From Acidimicrobiales bacterium (GTDB lineage: Bacteria; Actinomycetota; Acidimicrobiia; Acidimicrobiales; Poriferisodalaceae): a DNA stretch of 64,000 bases. Below are positions 48,101-56,899 of the stretch, in pieces. The position numbers and the translations under genes were made by a program. Numbering within the stretch: the stretch's first letter is position 1; every line of letters starts with the position of its first letter. The notes under the pieces were generated by a model, which saw nothing but the letters and a program-made list of their open reading frames with translations, had not been told where the DNA came from and made no database searches. Location: assembly GCA_041394185.1 (NCBI GenBank), contig JAWKIQ010000003.1, positions 682,001 through 746,000 on the forward strand. Direction: 5' to 3'.

Positions 48101-48625
48101 ACGGCGATCGGGCGAGCGGTTCACGCCGTGCTGCAGACGATAGACCTCGATGGCGGTGCCGGGGTCGAACAGACCGTGGCCGCGCAGGCCGCGGCCGAGG
48201 CGGTGATCGGATACGAGGCCCTCATCGCAGATCTTGTGCACTCGGCACTCGACAGTCCGGTGGTGCGCGAGGCCGTGACGTTGCCTCACTGGCGCGAAAC
48301 CTATGTGGCGGCTCCCGTCGACTCCTCGACCACGATCGAGGGCTACATCGATCTGCTGTATCGCCGTGGCGACGGGCTGGTGATCGTCGACTACAAGACC
48401 GACTCGGTGGATCAGGCCGAACTGTCGCGGCGTATGGGCAAATACGAGCTCCAGGGTGCTACCTATGCCATCGCGCTCGAGCGTGCGACCGGCGAAACCG
48501 TCGCTGACGTCGTGTTCTTGTTCCTGTCTCCTGACGGAGCAAAAGCGGTTTCGGTCAACGACCTCGCCGGCGCCAAGGCAGCCGTCGCCGAGCTCGCTTC
48601 GGTATCGCGGCACACCGTTGGCTAG
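45179..48625 (+). CDS. addA: AddA-like UvrD helicase-nuclease subunit
   Basis: 1148 residues from ATG 45179, overlapping the addB stop (ATGA). The active motor motifs are complete: Walker A EAGAGSGKTS at residues 54-63, motif II LLLDEFQDTDPIQ, GDPKQSIYRFRRADV, and later VRIMTIHASKGLEFP and LLYVGATRARDHLVV. The C-terminal RecB-type nuclease has GLVIVDYKTDS near residue 1070. It is the motor subunit that unwinds broken ends and hands single-stranded DNA to RecA. Confidence 0.92.
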   Translation: MSQLDLFSQFEPEPQPPDLDNIESSEADTTQRVPADQAARDQIAHRLDSTMFVEAGAGSGKTSALVQRVIQLVASGVEMRHIAAITFTEKAALELRDRVRRKLEETADETTDALLAERCSAALDQVDGAAISTLHAFAQRVLSEHPVEAGLPPSIEVLDEISSQVAFDERWRSFLDELLDDDDQAELLLLADTLGIRLDVHLRDVAIAFRDNWDLVAEADQSTGPLSRPRIQPILDRIAQIDDLTDQCKSADDKLLTWIPNLVRWGQVLESTDDVLDLVEVLRSPPGGRLNGTAKNWRCDVDDVRALIRSAQQMAADEVARLTDSTIRRLASVVAGFTLEHVEDRRTNGRLEFHDLLVLARQMLRNPQTGWQTRQALRGRYRRLLLDEFQDTDPIQIDLAVLIASADPDAGTKPWNQIPTEAGRLFFVGDPKQSIYRFRRADVSLFLEARNTFSDSPVSLDTNFRTVSPVIEWVNTVFSELIRGEADRQPEYQSLLAWRPPLSEKTNHVTVLGATEHGELSADELRRAEAQDVAAVIGQALDQGWQVHDEDSGTWRPCRPNDITVLLPARTSLPALERALESAQIDYRAESSSLVWSTAEIRELMAVLRAVDDPTDELSLATALRSAAYGCGDDDLFRWRRVHGGTWNHQADPPPGIAADDPVAQAMLHLGELHRARMWTTPSALIERIIRERRLLELGVARSRPRDVWRRLRFVQDQARAYVDSEGGGLRQFISWATLQSAEGSRVAETLLPETDADAVRIMTIHASKGLEFPITVLSGLTTAGSARRAGVQVAFPRGGDVVIKMSKDLATADYDEFKPIDEQMDHLERLRLLYVGATRARDHLVVSLHRSARQRNKNNAERPANLLSGAQLIEAAASRGNANHAVFAPSPTPQRSAGQPSPDTADTIDRPSWETARSAALARGAVSSTLAATTIAKYATPRTDQATESVVDPGMQKGPRDIDLPPWNKGRYGTAIGRAVHAVLQTIDLDGGAGVEQTVAAQAAAEAVIGYEALIADLVHSALDSPVVREAVTLPHWRETYVAAPVDSSTTIEGYIDLLYRRGDGLVIVDYKTDSVDQAELSRRMGKYELQGATYAIALERATGETVADVVFLFLSPDGAKAVSVNDLAGAKAAVAELASVSRHTVG

Positions 48626-48650
48626 TTTCGGTCCAGACCGAGGAGAACCA

Positions 48651-49736
48651 ATGCCCAGCCCCATTCACACACGTCTTTGCGACGATCTCGGATGCAAATA
48701 CCCCATCTTCGGGTTCACCCACTCGCTCGAGGCGGCGATCGCGGTAACCAAGGCCGGCGGTATCGGGGTGTGGGGCGCCACGCGCTCGACTCCCGAGGAG
48801 ATCGAGGTTGCGCTGACCACGATGGCCCAGGAGCTTGGCGACTTGCCCTATGGCATCGACCTGGTGATACCGCCCGGCATGCCAGAACGCGACAACCGTG
48901 ACGAGGTCGAAGCCGCGATTCCCGAAGAACACAAACAGTTCGTGGCCGGCCTGCGCGAGAAGTACGGCGTACCCGACGACGGTATGCCCGGCATGCGCAC
49001 CCGGTTCATACGAAGCGAGGCCAGCGCACGCGCCCAGGTGGACGTCGTGATGGACTCGAAGCTGCCCATCTTGGCGCTGGGCATCGGGTCTCCTGAATGG
49101 GTCATCGGCCCGTCGAAGGAGCGGGGCATGAAGATGATCAGCCTGGTGGGACAGCCCAAACACGCCGTTCGGGCGCTGCAGGCCGGGGCAGACATCATCG
49201 TCGCCCAGGGCTACGACGCCGGAGCCCACACCGGAACCGTGGGCACCTTCTCGCTGGTACCTCAGATAGTCGACGTCTGTGGTGACGTTCCTGTGGTAGC
49301 CGCCGGCGGTGTGGCCACGGGCAGACACATCGCCGCAGCCATGGCCATGGGAGCCGTAGGTGTTTGGACCGGCACCATCTGGCTCGTGTGCGAAGAGAAC
49401 CACGTCGAGGGCCAGATCGTCGACAAGCTGATTGCGGCCGGCAGCGCCGACACCGTCATCAGTCGGGCCGACAGCGGCAAGACATTCAGGCAGATCCGTA
49501 CGGCGTGGAGCGACGAATGGGCAGCCGAGGGCGCCCCGAGCCCGCTGAAGATGCCCTATCAAGACGTGTTGGTGGGCGACATACTCGGACAGATCGAACG
49601 CCACGAAATCGCACCGCTCATGCATTCGGGCGCCGGCCAGAGCGTCGGCTACCTGAACGCGCGCTCGACCGTCGCCGAAACAATGACCTCCCTGGTCGGC
49701 GAGGCCGAAGCCGTGGTCACCAATCTGGGCCGCTGA
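48651..49736 (+). CDS. Nitronate monooxygenase family FMN protein
   Basis: 361 residues from ATG 48651 after GAGGAG. The TIM-barrel pattern of 2-nitropropane dioxygenases is visible: PIFGFTHSLEAAIAVTKAGGIGVWG, GADIIVAQGYDAGAHTG (with the FMN/catalytic His of the GxxAGGH-like site) and VVAAGGVATGRHIAAAMAMGAVGVWTGT for the phosphate. The family oxidises nitronates or acts as enoyl reductase-like enzymes. The insertion around residues 80-125 is somewhat longer than in small family members. Confidence 0.88.
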   Translation: MPSPIHTRLCDDLGCKYPIFGFTHSLEAAIAVTKAGGIGVWGATRSTPEEIEVALTTMAQELGDLPYGIDLVIPPGMPERDNRDEVEAAIPEEHKQFVAGLREKYGVPDDGMPGMRTRFIRSEASARAQVDVVMDSKLPILALGIGSPEWVIGPSKERGMKMISLVGQPKHAVRALQAGADIIVAQGYDAGAHTGTVGTFSLVPQIVDVCGDVPVVAAGGVATGRHIAAAMAMGAVGVWTGTIWLVCEENHVEGQIVDKLIAAGSADTVISRADSGKTFRQIRTAWSDEWAAEGAPSPLKMPYQDVLVGDILGQIERHEIAPLMHSGAGQSVGYLNARSTVAETMTSLVGEAEAVVTNLGR

Positions 49737-49754
49737 ACTCCCTGGCCCGTCAAC

Positions 49755-52406
49755 TCAGTCGATTTCGGCCAGTGCTCGCTCGACCTCGTCGGGCGCCAGA
49801 GGACGGCTCAGCAGATAGCCCTGCACATAATCGGCGCCCAGACGGCGCAGTGCCGCCAGCTGGGCCTCGCTCTCGGCACCCTCGGCCACGGTGCCGATGC
49901 CCAGGGCCGAGGCCATCTCGACCACTGCGGCGACGATGGCTTCGTCGGCGTCGCTGCGGTCGAGTGACTGCACGAACGATCTGTCGATCTTCAGCCGATC
50001 GACGTGGAACTGGCTCAGATAGCTGAGCGAACTGAAGCCGGTGCCGAAGTCGTCGATGGCCACGTTCACCCCAAGGTCGTGGAGGTCGCTGAAAGTCGCC
50101 ATCGCCGCGTCGGAGTCGCTCAACAGGTCGTTCTCGGTGACCTCGAGCCAGAGCCGGTTGGCCTCGAGCGAGCTCGACCCGAGCACCGCTGGTATCAGCT
50201 CGCGCAGGCGCGAGTCGTGGAACCACTTTGGCGAGCAGTTCACCGCTAGGTGCCACGACTTGGCAGCTTCACTTCGCTGCGACCAGTCGTTGAGCTGGGC
50301 GCAAGCTCGCTGCAACGTGACCTCGTCGATCTCATCCATCAGACCTGCCTCGTCGGCGATCTGGAGGAACTGACTGGGCTCGAGCAGACCGAGTTCTGGG
50401 TGATGCCAGCGCAGCAGGGCCTCGAATCCGGCGATTCGGTTGGTGCTGAGATCTATGACCGGCTGATAGTGGATGGTGAATTCGTCGCGTTCGATGGCTT
50501 TTCGCAGTGACCGCTCGAGGTCGAGCCGCCTCACAGCTTCGGCACGCATCGAGAACTCGAAGCGCTCGACGGTGTTTCGCCCAGCCGCCTTGGCCCGGTA
50601 CATCGCCGCATCAGCATCGCGAAGCATCGACTCGGGCGAATCGTCTCGGCCCGAGCCGACGATGACACCTATCGATGCGGTGACGTGGATCACATCACCA
50701 CCCACGGCTATCGGCTGTCGGACGTCGGCCAACAACGCGTCAGCGAACCGATCGAGCGCCTCGCCGTCGTCGACGCCGCTGCACACAACGGCGAACTCGT
50801 CGCCACCGAATCGGGCGATGAAGTGTGGCGCCTCGACCAGGTCTGCCAGACGACGACCAACCGTCGCTATCACCTCGTCGCCCGCCGAGTGACCGAGGCT
50901 GTCGTTGACGACCTTGAAGCGATCGATGTCGATGAAGAACAACGAGACCGGGCTGGCGTCGAGGCTGCTCTGCTCGAGTACCAGGCCGAGGTGCTCCAGC
51001 AACCTGACGCGGTTGGGCAAGCCGGTCAGCGCGTCGTTGAAGGCCATGTGTTCGAGTTCGAGTTCGGCCACGCGACGCGCCGTCGTGTCCAGCGACTGCA
51101 CGAGGAACCGTCGGTCGGTGTCGTCCGCGCGGTCGAGGCTCGAGATCGACTCCGTTATCCACACGACATGCCCATCGGGCCTCAGGTACCTGACCTCGGC
51201 CTGGCTGGTGTGGTCGTTGCCTTCGACCATCCCGGCAAAGCGATCAGCCTGATCCTGGGCGTCGGCCGGATGCACGAAGTCGAACAGTCGCGAACCCTCG
51301 ATGTCTTGGTCAGCGCGTCCCAACTGGCGAGCCATCGTACGGTTCGATCGCACGATTGTTCCGTCGACGGTGATCTCGGCCGAGCCGATCGGGGCCCGCT
51401 CGAATCCGGTCAGGTAGCGACGGTTCGAGCGACTCAACTCGGCGGCGACCTTGGCCCGGCGGTCCGATGCCCGCTGCCGCGTGGTCAACAATCCGAGCAC
51501 GGCCAAAGCCAGGGTCAGCCCAGCAGCCAGGATCACCCAGTGTTCTGAGCTGCCGGGAATGTCCAGGAAGTCCTGGCCGCTGGACATCACCAACACCCAC
51601 TCGGAACCGAAGATGTCTTGTTGTGCCGAGTAGCGAAAAACAGACTCGTCCGACGACAACGAGATGACACCATCCGCGGTCGAGCGGAAGTCTGGCAATC
51701 CGCCGTCAGACCTGGTCACCAAGAACTCGCCATCGGGCGGAACCAAAGCGCTATCGACACCCTCGTGAGCGAGGGCGGGGCTCAGGAACACCGGACCCAC
51801 GAAGCCGAGCACGACGACTCGGCCGGGGTTCTCGGGCAACGTGGTGATCAGGACCACCTGTTCTTCGCCGGCCGGACCAAGAACAGACACCGAGCACAAG
51901 TCTCCGGACGGCGCGTCGGCTATGGCTTCGATGACCCGCGCGTCGGCACCGAGATCGACGCCTTCCATTTCCAAGAGCGGCTCGCCAGAACCGCTGGCTG
52001 CAGCAGAGACGGTCACAGAACCGTCGGCGAGGTCGGCCAGGGCAACCCATCTGAGCGCAGGCACACGGTCGACGACTGGCAGGTTCTGCATGTACCGGGC
52101 CAACGATGTGGTGTCGTTTGCACCGGCCGAAGAGGCCCACGCAGCTGCGCCCTTTGCCAGGAACAGCAGCTTGGACTGTTCGAGACCGATCCGGCTCTCG
52201 GTGTCTTTGACGACGTTGGCAAACAGGGCCTCGGCCGACGAGATGGCCCTGTCACGCTCGGCTTGGACCGAGCTTCTGCGCACCAGGAACACCGCTACCG
52301 AGGCGATGGCGATCGAACCCGCAACGATCCACGGAAGGGCGCGACCCCACGCCAATGATTGAGTACGTCTTTCGTCTGTCGGCGCCGCTGCCATGGTTGG
52401 GGACAT
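49755..52406 (-). CDS. Sensor-PAS-GGDEF-EAL cyclic-di-GMP enzyme
   Basis: 883 residues from ATG 52406 (ATG 52394 also possible). Two membrane helices (about residues 22-43 and 290-310) flank a CHASE/Cache-like extracytoplasmic sensor. Then come a PAS domain (about 330-450), GGDEF with RFGGDEFAVV, and EAL with GFEALLRW, NCSPKW, LEVTEND, DDFGTGFSSL and LKIDRSF, all intact. Both synthesis and hydrolysis of cyclic-di-GMP are possible, balanced by the sensor. It contrasts with the protein at 31306, whose EAL motif is lost. Confidence 0.93.
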   Translation of the reverse strand: MSPTMAAAPTDERRTQSLAWGRALPWIVAGSIAIASVAVFLVRRSSVQAERDRAISSAEALFANVVKDTESRIGLEQSKLLFLAKGAAAWASSAGANDTTSLARYMQNLPVVDRVPALRWVALADLADGSVTVSAAASGSGEPLLEMEGVDLGADARVIEAIADAPSGDLCSVSVLGPAGEEQVVLITTLPENPGRVVVLGFVGPVFLSPALAHEGVDSALVPPDGEFLVTRSDGGLPDFRSTADGVISLSSDESVFRYSAQQDIFGSEWVLVMSSGQDFLDIPGSSEHWVILAAGLTLALAVLGLLTTRQRASDRRAKVAAELSRSNRRYLTGFERAPIGSAEITVDGTIVRSNRTMARQLGRADQDIEGSRLFDFVHPADAQDQADRFAGMVEGNDHTSQAEVRYLRPDGHVVWITESISSLDRADDTDRRFLVQSLDTTARRVAELELEHMAFNDALTGLPNRVRLLEHLGLVLEQSSLDASPVSLFFIDIDRFKVVNDSLGHSAGDEVIATVGRRLADLVEAPHFIARFGGDEFAVVCSGVDDGEALDRFADALLADVRQPIAVGGDVIHVTASIGVIVGSGRDDSPESMLRDADAAMYRAKAAGRNTVERFEFSMRAEAVRRLDLERSLRKAIERDEFTIHYQPVIDLSTNRIAGFEALLRWHHPELGLLEPSQFLQIADEAGLMDEIDEVTLQRACAQLNDWSQRSEAAKSWHLAVNCSPKWFHDSRLRELIPAVLGSSSLEANRLWLEVTENDLLSDSDAAMATFSDLHDLGVNVAIDDFGTGFSSLSYLSQFHVDRLKIDRSFVQSLDRSDADEAIVAAVVEMASALGIGTVAEGAESEAQLAALRRLGADYVQGYLLSRPLAPDEVERALAEID

Positions 52407-52506
52407 CTCGATCAAGTAGTTCGGCGTCACCCTATGCGCGCGAAACATGGTGCGCCATAGGCAGGGCGCGTTGCATCGGGTGCCTGTTGCTGGTGAGATC
52501 GGGTGC

Positions 52507-52944
52507 GTGAGAAGGCTGAAGAACGCAGCGTCATTCGCCTTTGGCGTAGCGATGTGGACGCTGGTCGAGTACCTGGTTCACCGTGTGGGGTTTCATCACC
52601 CAGGTTCACCGAGGGTGGTCAGCAGCGAGCATCGGATGCACCACCGAGATCCGTTGGCGACATCACTTCCGAAGCGGCTGCTGGGGCATGGCGCGGTCGC
52701 CGCCGCTTCATCGCCTGCCTATCTGTTCACCCGAACCTCAGGCTCGTTGGCTCGTTGGCTCGGCTTCGTGGTCGGCTATGCGGCCTACGAAACCACCCAC
52801 TGGCGCATCCATCACATGCCTCACACCGTGTCGGCCCAGCGGCGCCACCACCATCTGGCCCATCACGCAAAGAGCCGCACCAACTTCGGAGTAACCACCA
52901 AGGTCTGGGACGATGTCTTGGGCACGAACCAACGGCGAGCGTGA
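52507..52944 (+). CDS. Fatty-acid-hydroxylase-like integral membrane protein
   Basis: 145 residues from GTG 52507. The histidine clusters EYLVHR, SEHRMHH, HWRIHH and RRHHHLAHH follow the di-iron pattern of fatty acid hydroxylase/sterol desaturase and carotene hydroxylase proteins. Short hydrophobic segments (AFGVAMWTLV, LGFVVGYAAYE) anchor it. It is shorter than sterol desaturases and closest in layout to small lipid hydroxylases. Substrate unknown. Confidence 0.82.
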   Translation: MRRLKNAASFAFGVAMWTLVEYLVHRVGFHHPGSPRVVSSEHRMHHRDPLATSLPKRLLGHGAVAAASSPAYLFTRTSGSLARWLGFVVGYAAYETTHWRIHHMPHTVSAQRRHHHLAHHAKSRTNFGVTTKVWDDVLGTNQRRA

Positions 52945-52958
52945 TTCACTGCAAAGCC

Positions 52959-54043
52959 ATGGGTATCGAATATCTGGCCGACCTCGAATCTGCGTGTGGA
53001 CCTGACCCGGGGATCGTCTGCGATGCGGTGCACGGCTGGACCAACTCCGACAACCTGGCTCGCCTGGCCGAGTGGACCATCGAAAAGCCGGCAACAGTTC
53101 TACTGATCCTGGCCGTCGCATGGATTGCGTCGCGAGTCGTCAGAAGGGCCATCGATCGCTTCATCGCCCGCCTGATCGCCGAGCGTGAAGACCTTGTGGT
53201 CGACCCCACCGCCGTTGTGAGCGCACCGCCTATGGGGCCCACCGAGATCTTGGCCGAAAAGGCACGCCGCCGCTTCGAATCTCTGGCGGTGGCAAAGGAA
53301 CGCTCGAAGCAGCGGGCCACCACCTTGGGGGCGGTTCTGAAGAGCCTGGCCACTACGACGATCTGGGTGATGGCCTTGTTGATCGCTCTCGGCGAGGTCG
53401 GCATCAGTCTCGGCCCGCTCATCGCGGGAGCGGGCATCGCTGGTATTGCGATCGGCTTTGGCGCCCAATCGCTGGTGCGCGACTTCCTCGCCGGCATCTT
53501 CATCGTCATCGAAGACCAATACGGTGTCGGCGACGTGGTCGATGTGGGCGAGGCCACCGGCACCATCGAGGCCGTGACCCTGCGCACCACCCGCCTGCGT
53601 GACGTAACCGGTGTTCTGTGGGTGGTTCCCAACGGCGAAATCCGCAGGGTGGGCAACATGTCGCAGATGTGGGCTCGTACGGTGCTCGACGTCGGGGTCA
53701 GCTACGACACCGACCTGGAGCTGGCCTCGACCGTCATCAAACAGGTGGCCGACGGCATGTGGCAAGAACAGTTGGACACGGCGACGATTCTCGAAGAACC
53801 CGAGGTCTGGGGGTTCAGGATCTGGGCGACTCGGCCGTGACCATCCGCCTGGCAGTCAAGACCGAACCCAGCGAACAGTGGGCGGTGGCCAGGACCCTGA
53901 GACGCAGAATCAAGGACCGCTTTGATGCCGAGGGAATCGAGATCCCGTTCCCCCAGACCACCGTGCACCTTCGTCACGACTCGACGGGCGACTCGGTGTC
54001 AGATGGCGAAGGTTCCGCTTCGGAGACCGACGGCTCGTCCTGA
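52959..54043 (+). pseudogene. MscS-type mechanosensitive channel, frameshifted near its 3' end
   Basis: The frame from ATG 52959 (GTG 52941 possible) runs 293 residues and stops at 53840. It covers the membrane part, the pore helix and beta domain (GAGIAGIAIGFGAQSLVRDFLAGIFIVIEDQYGVGD). Directly after, another frame continues the family's C-terminal domain: DLGDSAVTIRLAVKTEP, RRRIKDRFDAEGIEIPFPQTTVH, to a stop at 54043. One extra G in the run GGGGG (53809-53813) would join them into a normal ~360-residue channel. It may be a sequencing error, a recent mutation, or homopolymer slippage. Confidence 0.85.
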
Positions 54044-54243
54044 TCGGCCGACGAACGAACCCGATCCAGCACGGCCACCAGGCCCGCCAGACCGACGACT
54101 ATCAACGCCGTGGCCCAGAGCCAGGTCTCGGCCTCGTCCAACGATGTGTCGGCCATCGAGGTGATGGCTATCACCAGGAACCCCACTCCGAAGATGAGGG
54201 GCACCGGTGCCAGCCTGTGTTTGGGAAGCAACTCACGGGACAC
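53974..54243 (-). CDS. Small two-helix membrane protein
   Basis: 89 residues from GTG 54243, overlapping the end of the PspC gene by 11 bases and the tail of the MscS gene by 70. Two membrane helices (PLIFGVGFLVIAI and LWATALIVVGLAGLVAVL) and an acidic C-terminal tail. No family recognised. It is likely co-expressed with the PspC-domain protein. Confidence 0.65.
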   Translation of the reverse strand: MSRELLPKHRLAPVPLIFGVGFLVIAITSMADTSLDEAETWLWATALIVVGLAGLVAVLDRVRSSADQDEPSVSEAEPSPSDTESPVES

Positions 54244-55510
54244 GGACGACCTCCACGTTTCCGATTCCGGTATCGATGTTGATCTCCAACCGCCCGTCGG
54301 CGCGCGAGTTGCCGTCCGTGCTGAGGTCCAACGAGTTGCTCAACCCCGCCCTGTTGATGTCGGCCAGATGGTCGTTGCGATCGATGTAGTCGACATTGCC
54401 GATGTCGTTGGTGACCCGAAGGTCGATCGCCGGTTCGGAAGGCAAGTAGACGCGAAGCTCGCCCACACCCAGAGTTATGTCGAGCTCGCGCTGTTCCCCT
54501 GCTACCTCGATGTTTCTCAGGTCCACCACCAGCTCACCGGCCCCCAGGCGATACTCGGACTCCAGTTCGGCCAGTGTCGACGGGGCGAAGCGCACCTCGC
54601 CTGTGCCGTCGTCGAGTATCGGGTCGACCCAGCGAGCAGTCAGCGTGAACATCACGACCACGATCCCCACGAAGATCAGTCCCGTTGCCCGGCCTCGCAC
54701 CGTCGACAACAAGAGGCCCGCTGCGATCAGCACCAGCCAGATCGCACCCATCATCACCAATGAGGCATCGACGGCACCGCCGCGGTCCAGAACCAGCACG
54801 ACCCCAGAGGCCAACACCATGAGGCTGAGCACGGTGGGGGTGATGACACTTGGTGGCTTGGGCGCCCGACGCGGCTTACCTCCCACAGTGTCGGCAGCAG
54901 GAGCCGACGATGCCGGCGGCGGGCCGGATCCAGCCGACGCTGTTGGGGACGGGTAGGCCACCGGCACGACACCCGTGTCGAAGTCGGACACAGCGGGCGC
55001 GAATGAATCGACGGGTTCGACAGTGCCGGCGCCTTCGGGTCCGGATGCCGCGGTTGGCCCCGGTGTGTGCGGCGACGGGTCGTTGTCGCGGGGTGGCCGG
55101 TCCCGGCCCGCGATCAACGCAACACCCGCCGCCACCAGCACCAAAGGCAGCAACACACCGCCGCGGATGTCGACCAGCCCGTCGGCCAGCAACACCAAAC
55201 CAAGGCCACCGATGACGATGGCGACGGCCTTGCGCTTGTCGCTGCTGCCCCTGACCGATTCGCTGACCGAGTCGAGTGCGGTGTGGTCTGAGGCATCGGG
55301 CATCACCAGCCACATGACCCCGTAGGCCAGAACCCCGGCCCCGAACCCGATCAGGGCCAAGATCACGAATCCGATCCGCACGATCGTCGGGTCGATCTCG
55401 AAGTAGTTGGCTATTCCGCCGCAAACACCGGCGAGCTTCTGGTCGCTGCTGCGGCGAAGCCTTCTGCGCTCTGTGCCCGATGTACTCATGTCCATATCGT
55501 TGTCGATCAT
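54233..55510 (-). CDS. PspC-domain membrane protein with LiaF-like C-terminus
   Basis: 425 residues from ATG 55510 (ATG 55495 or 55489 are alternatives). PspC domain at about residues 18-72 (LAGVCGGIANYFEIDPTIVRIGFVILALIG). Further helices lie at 95-135, then a Pro/Ser-rich stretch, and three helices at 225-300. The C-terminal ~120 residues are beta-rich (LGAGELVVDLRNIEV, LGVGELRVYLP, GNVEVVRVP) like LiaF/toast-rack envelope-stress sensors. It is divergent from a PspC-type histidine kinase, forming a cell-envelope stress module. Confidence 0.85.
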   Translation of the reverse strand: MIDNDMDMSTSGTERRRLRRSSDQKLAGVCGGIANYFEIDPTIVRIGFVILALIGFGAGVLAYGVMWLVMPDASDHTALDSVSESVRGSSDKRKAVAIVIGGLGLVLLADGLVDIRGGVLLPLVLVAAGVALIAGRDRPPRDNDPSPHTPGPTAASGPEGAGTVEPVDSFAPAVSDFDTGVVPVAYPSPTASAGSGPPPASSAPAADTVGGKPRRAPKPPSVITPTVLSLMVLASGVVLVLDRGGAVDASLVMMGAIWLVLIAAGLLLSTVRGRATGLIFVGIVVVMFTLTARWVDPILDDGTGEVRFAPSTLAELESEYRLGAGELVVDLRNIEVAGEQRELDITLGVGELRVYLPSEPAIDLRVTNDIGNVDYIDRNDHLADINRAGLSNSLDLSTDGNSRADGRLEINIDTGIGNVEVVRVP

Positions 55511-55594
55511 GGGCCAATCGTCCGACCAAGGTCGTCTGTTCTCAATCGGGGACGACCCTGAAACTCCCCTGAGCGAGACACGGGGTGTAGGGGT

Positions 55595-55619
55595 GGCATC
55601 AGGGTTGGCCCCTGATGCC
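55595..55619. promoter_or_regulatory. Perfect 10-bp inverted repeat between the divergent PspC genes
   Basis: GGCATCAGGG (55595-55604), loop TTGGC, CCCTGATGCC (55610-55619), 44 bases before the kinase start codon. It is a candidate operator for the LuxR-type regulator of this locus, or a 5'-leader hairpin. Confidence 0.6.
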
Positions 55620-55663
55620 GTCGTCAGCTGCCTACGCGATCATGCTGGGGTGGAGACCGGGAC

Positions 55664-56899
55664 ATGACGCCGACGCATTGGTTCGACTGGCGCCCGACAC
55701 GCGCCGCCAGCGATGTGGTCCTGACGGGCACCGCCGCCGGTCTCGCAGGCTCATTGGGGGTCGGACCCCTGGTGGTGCGCGTGTCGTTTGTTGTCCTCGG
55801 GATCGCCGGCGGTCTGGGCGTCGTGTTCTACGTCGCGTTGTACTTGGCGACCCTCGCCAACGACCCCACCGACGACCCCAGGGCCCTGGCCGATCTGACC
55901 CGGGCCGACGCCAGCGAGCGGGTATTGGGTGTTGGCCTGATCACCCTCGGACTGTTGCTGGCGATCAGGGCGACCTGGCCTGGCTTCATCGACTCGATCG
56001 TCTGGCCGGTTGCGGCCCTGGCAACAGGATTTGTCATCGCGGTCGAGCGAGGACGCGTAAACCTGGGCGAGTTCGTGATGGGCAGCGACAGCCGGCGCAC
56101 ATCACCGACCGTCGTCGCCGTTCGGGTGCTCGGCGGGCTGGGACTGACGATTGGCGGCCTGGTGGCACTGCTGGCCCTCAACTTCGATTTCGACGCGGTC
56201 AACAACGTGGTGTTCGCGACCATCGCCATCGCCGCCGGGCTGGGCATCGTCTTGGGCCCATGGATTCGCTCGGTCACCGCAGACCTCATCGACGAGCGAC
56301 GCAACCGAATCCGATCCGAGGAAAAGGCCGAGTTGGCCGCTCACCTGCACGACTCGGTGCTTCAGACCCTGTCGTTGATCCAGCGAAGCGCCGACGATCC
56401 GGCCCGCATGGCTCAGCTGGCCAGGCGTCAAGAGCGCGAGCTGAGATCGTGGCTGCACGGAGACGGTCGGCTCGGCCACAGCGACCGGCTGAGAGAGGGC
56501 CTCGAGACCGCGGCCGCTGCCGTAGAAGACGACCATGGCGTGCCGATCGATGTGGTGGTGGTCGGCGACCGCCCGGCCGACGAACGCATCGACGGCTTGC
56601 TGGCCGCAGCCCGAGAGGCCATGCACAACGCCGCCAGGCACAGCGGCACGAGCCGAATCGACGTGTTCGCCGAGGTTGGCGCCGACGCGGTCCAGGTGTT
56701 CGTGCGCGACACCGGATGCGGCTACGACCAGGCGTCGGTGCCAGCCGATCGAAGGGGCGTCAGCGAGTCGATCAGAGGCCGTATGCGCAGGCTCGGAGGT
56801 GCGGCCACGGTGATCACAGCTCCGGGCGAGGGCACCGAGGTCGAGCTCGAGTTGCCGCTCACAGCGGCCGACCTGGCCGAATCCGAGGAGACGGGATGA
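55664..56899 (+). CDS. PspC-domain sensor histidine kinase (LiaS/NarX type)
   Basis: 411 residues from ATG 55664. The N-terminal PspC domain (about residues 15-70) is followed by membrane helices at 85-105, 110-130, 150-172 and 182-200. HisKA_3 has phospho-acceptor His229 in AAHLHDSVLQTLSLIQ. The ATPase domain has the N box EAMHNAARHSG (about 319-329) and G box DTGCGYD. It autophosphorylates and signals to the response regulator encoded next (ATGA overlap). Confidence 0.9.
   Translation: MTPTHWFDWRPTRAASDVVLTGTAAGLAGSLGVGPLVVRVSFVVLGIAGGLGVVFYVALYLATLANDPTDDPRALADLTRADASERVLGVGLITLGLLLAIRATWPGFIDSIVWPVAALATGFVIAVERGRVNLGEFVMGSDSRRTSPTVVAVRVLGGLGLTIGGLVALLALNFDFDAVNNVVFATIAIAAGLGIVLGPWIRSVTADLIDERRNRIRSEEKAELAAHLHDSVLQTLSLIQRSADDPARMAQLARRQERELRSWLHGDGRLGHSDRLREGLETAAAAVEDDHGVPIDVVVVGDRPADERIDGLLAAAREAMHNAARHSGTSRIDVFAEVGADAVQVFVRDTGCGYDQASVPADRRGVSESIRGRMRRLGGAATVITAPGEGTEVELELPLTAADLAESEETG

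Noticed and set aside
55615..56895. Upstream extension of the response regulator through the kinase gene
   Set aside because: The extension is Arg-rich out-of-frame sequence over the PspC kinase. The ATG at 56896 gives a normal receiver domain.
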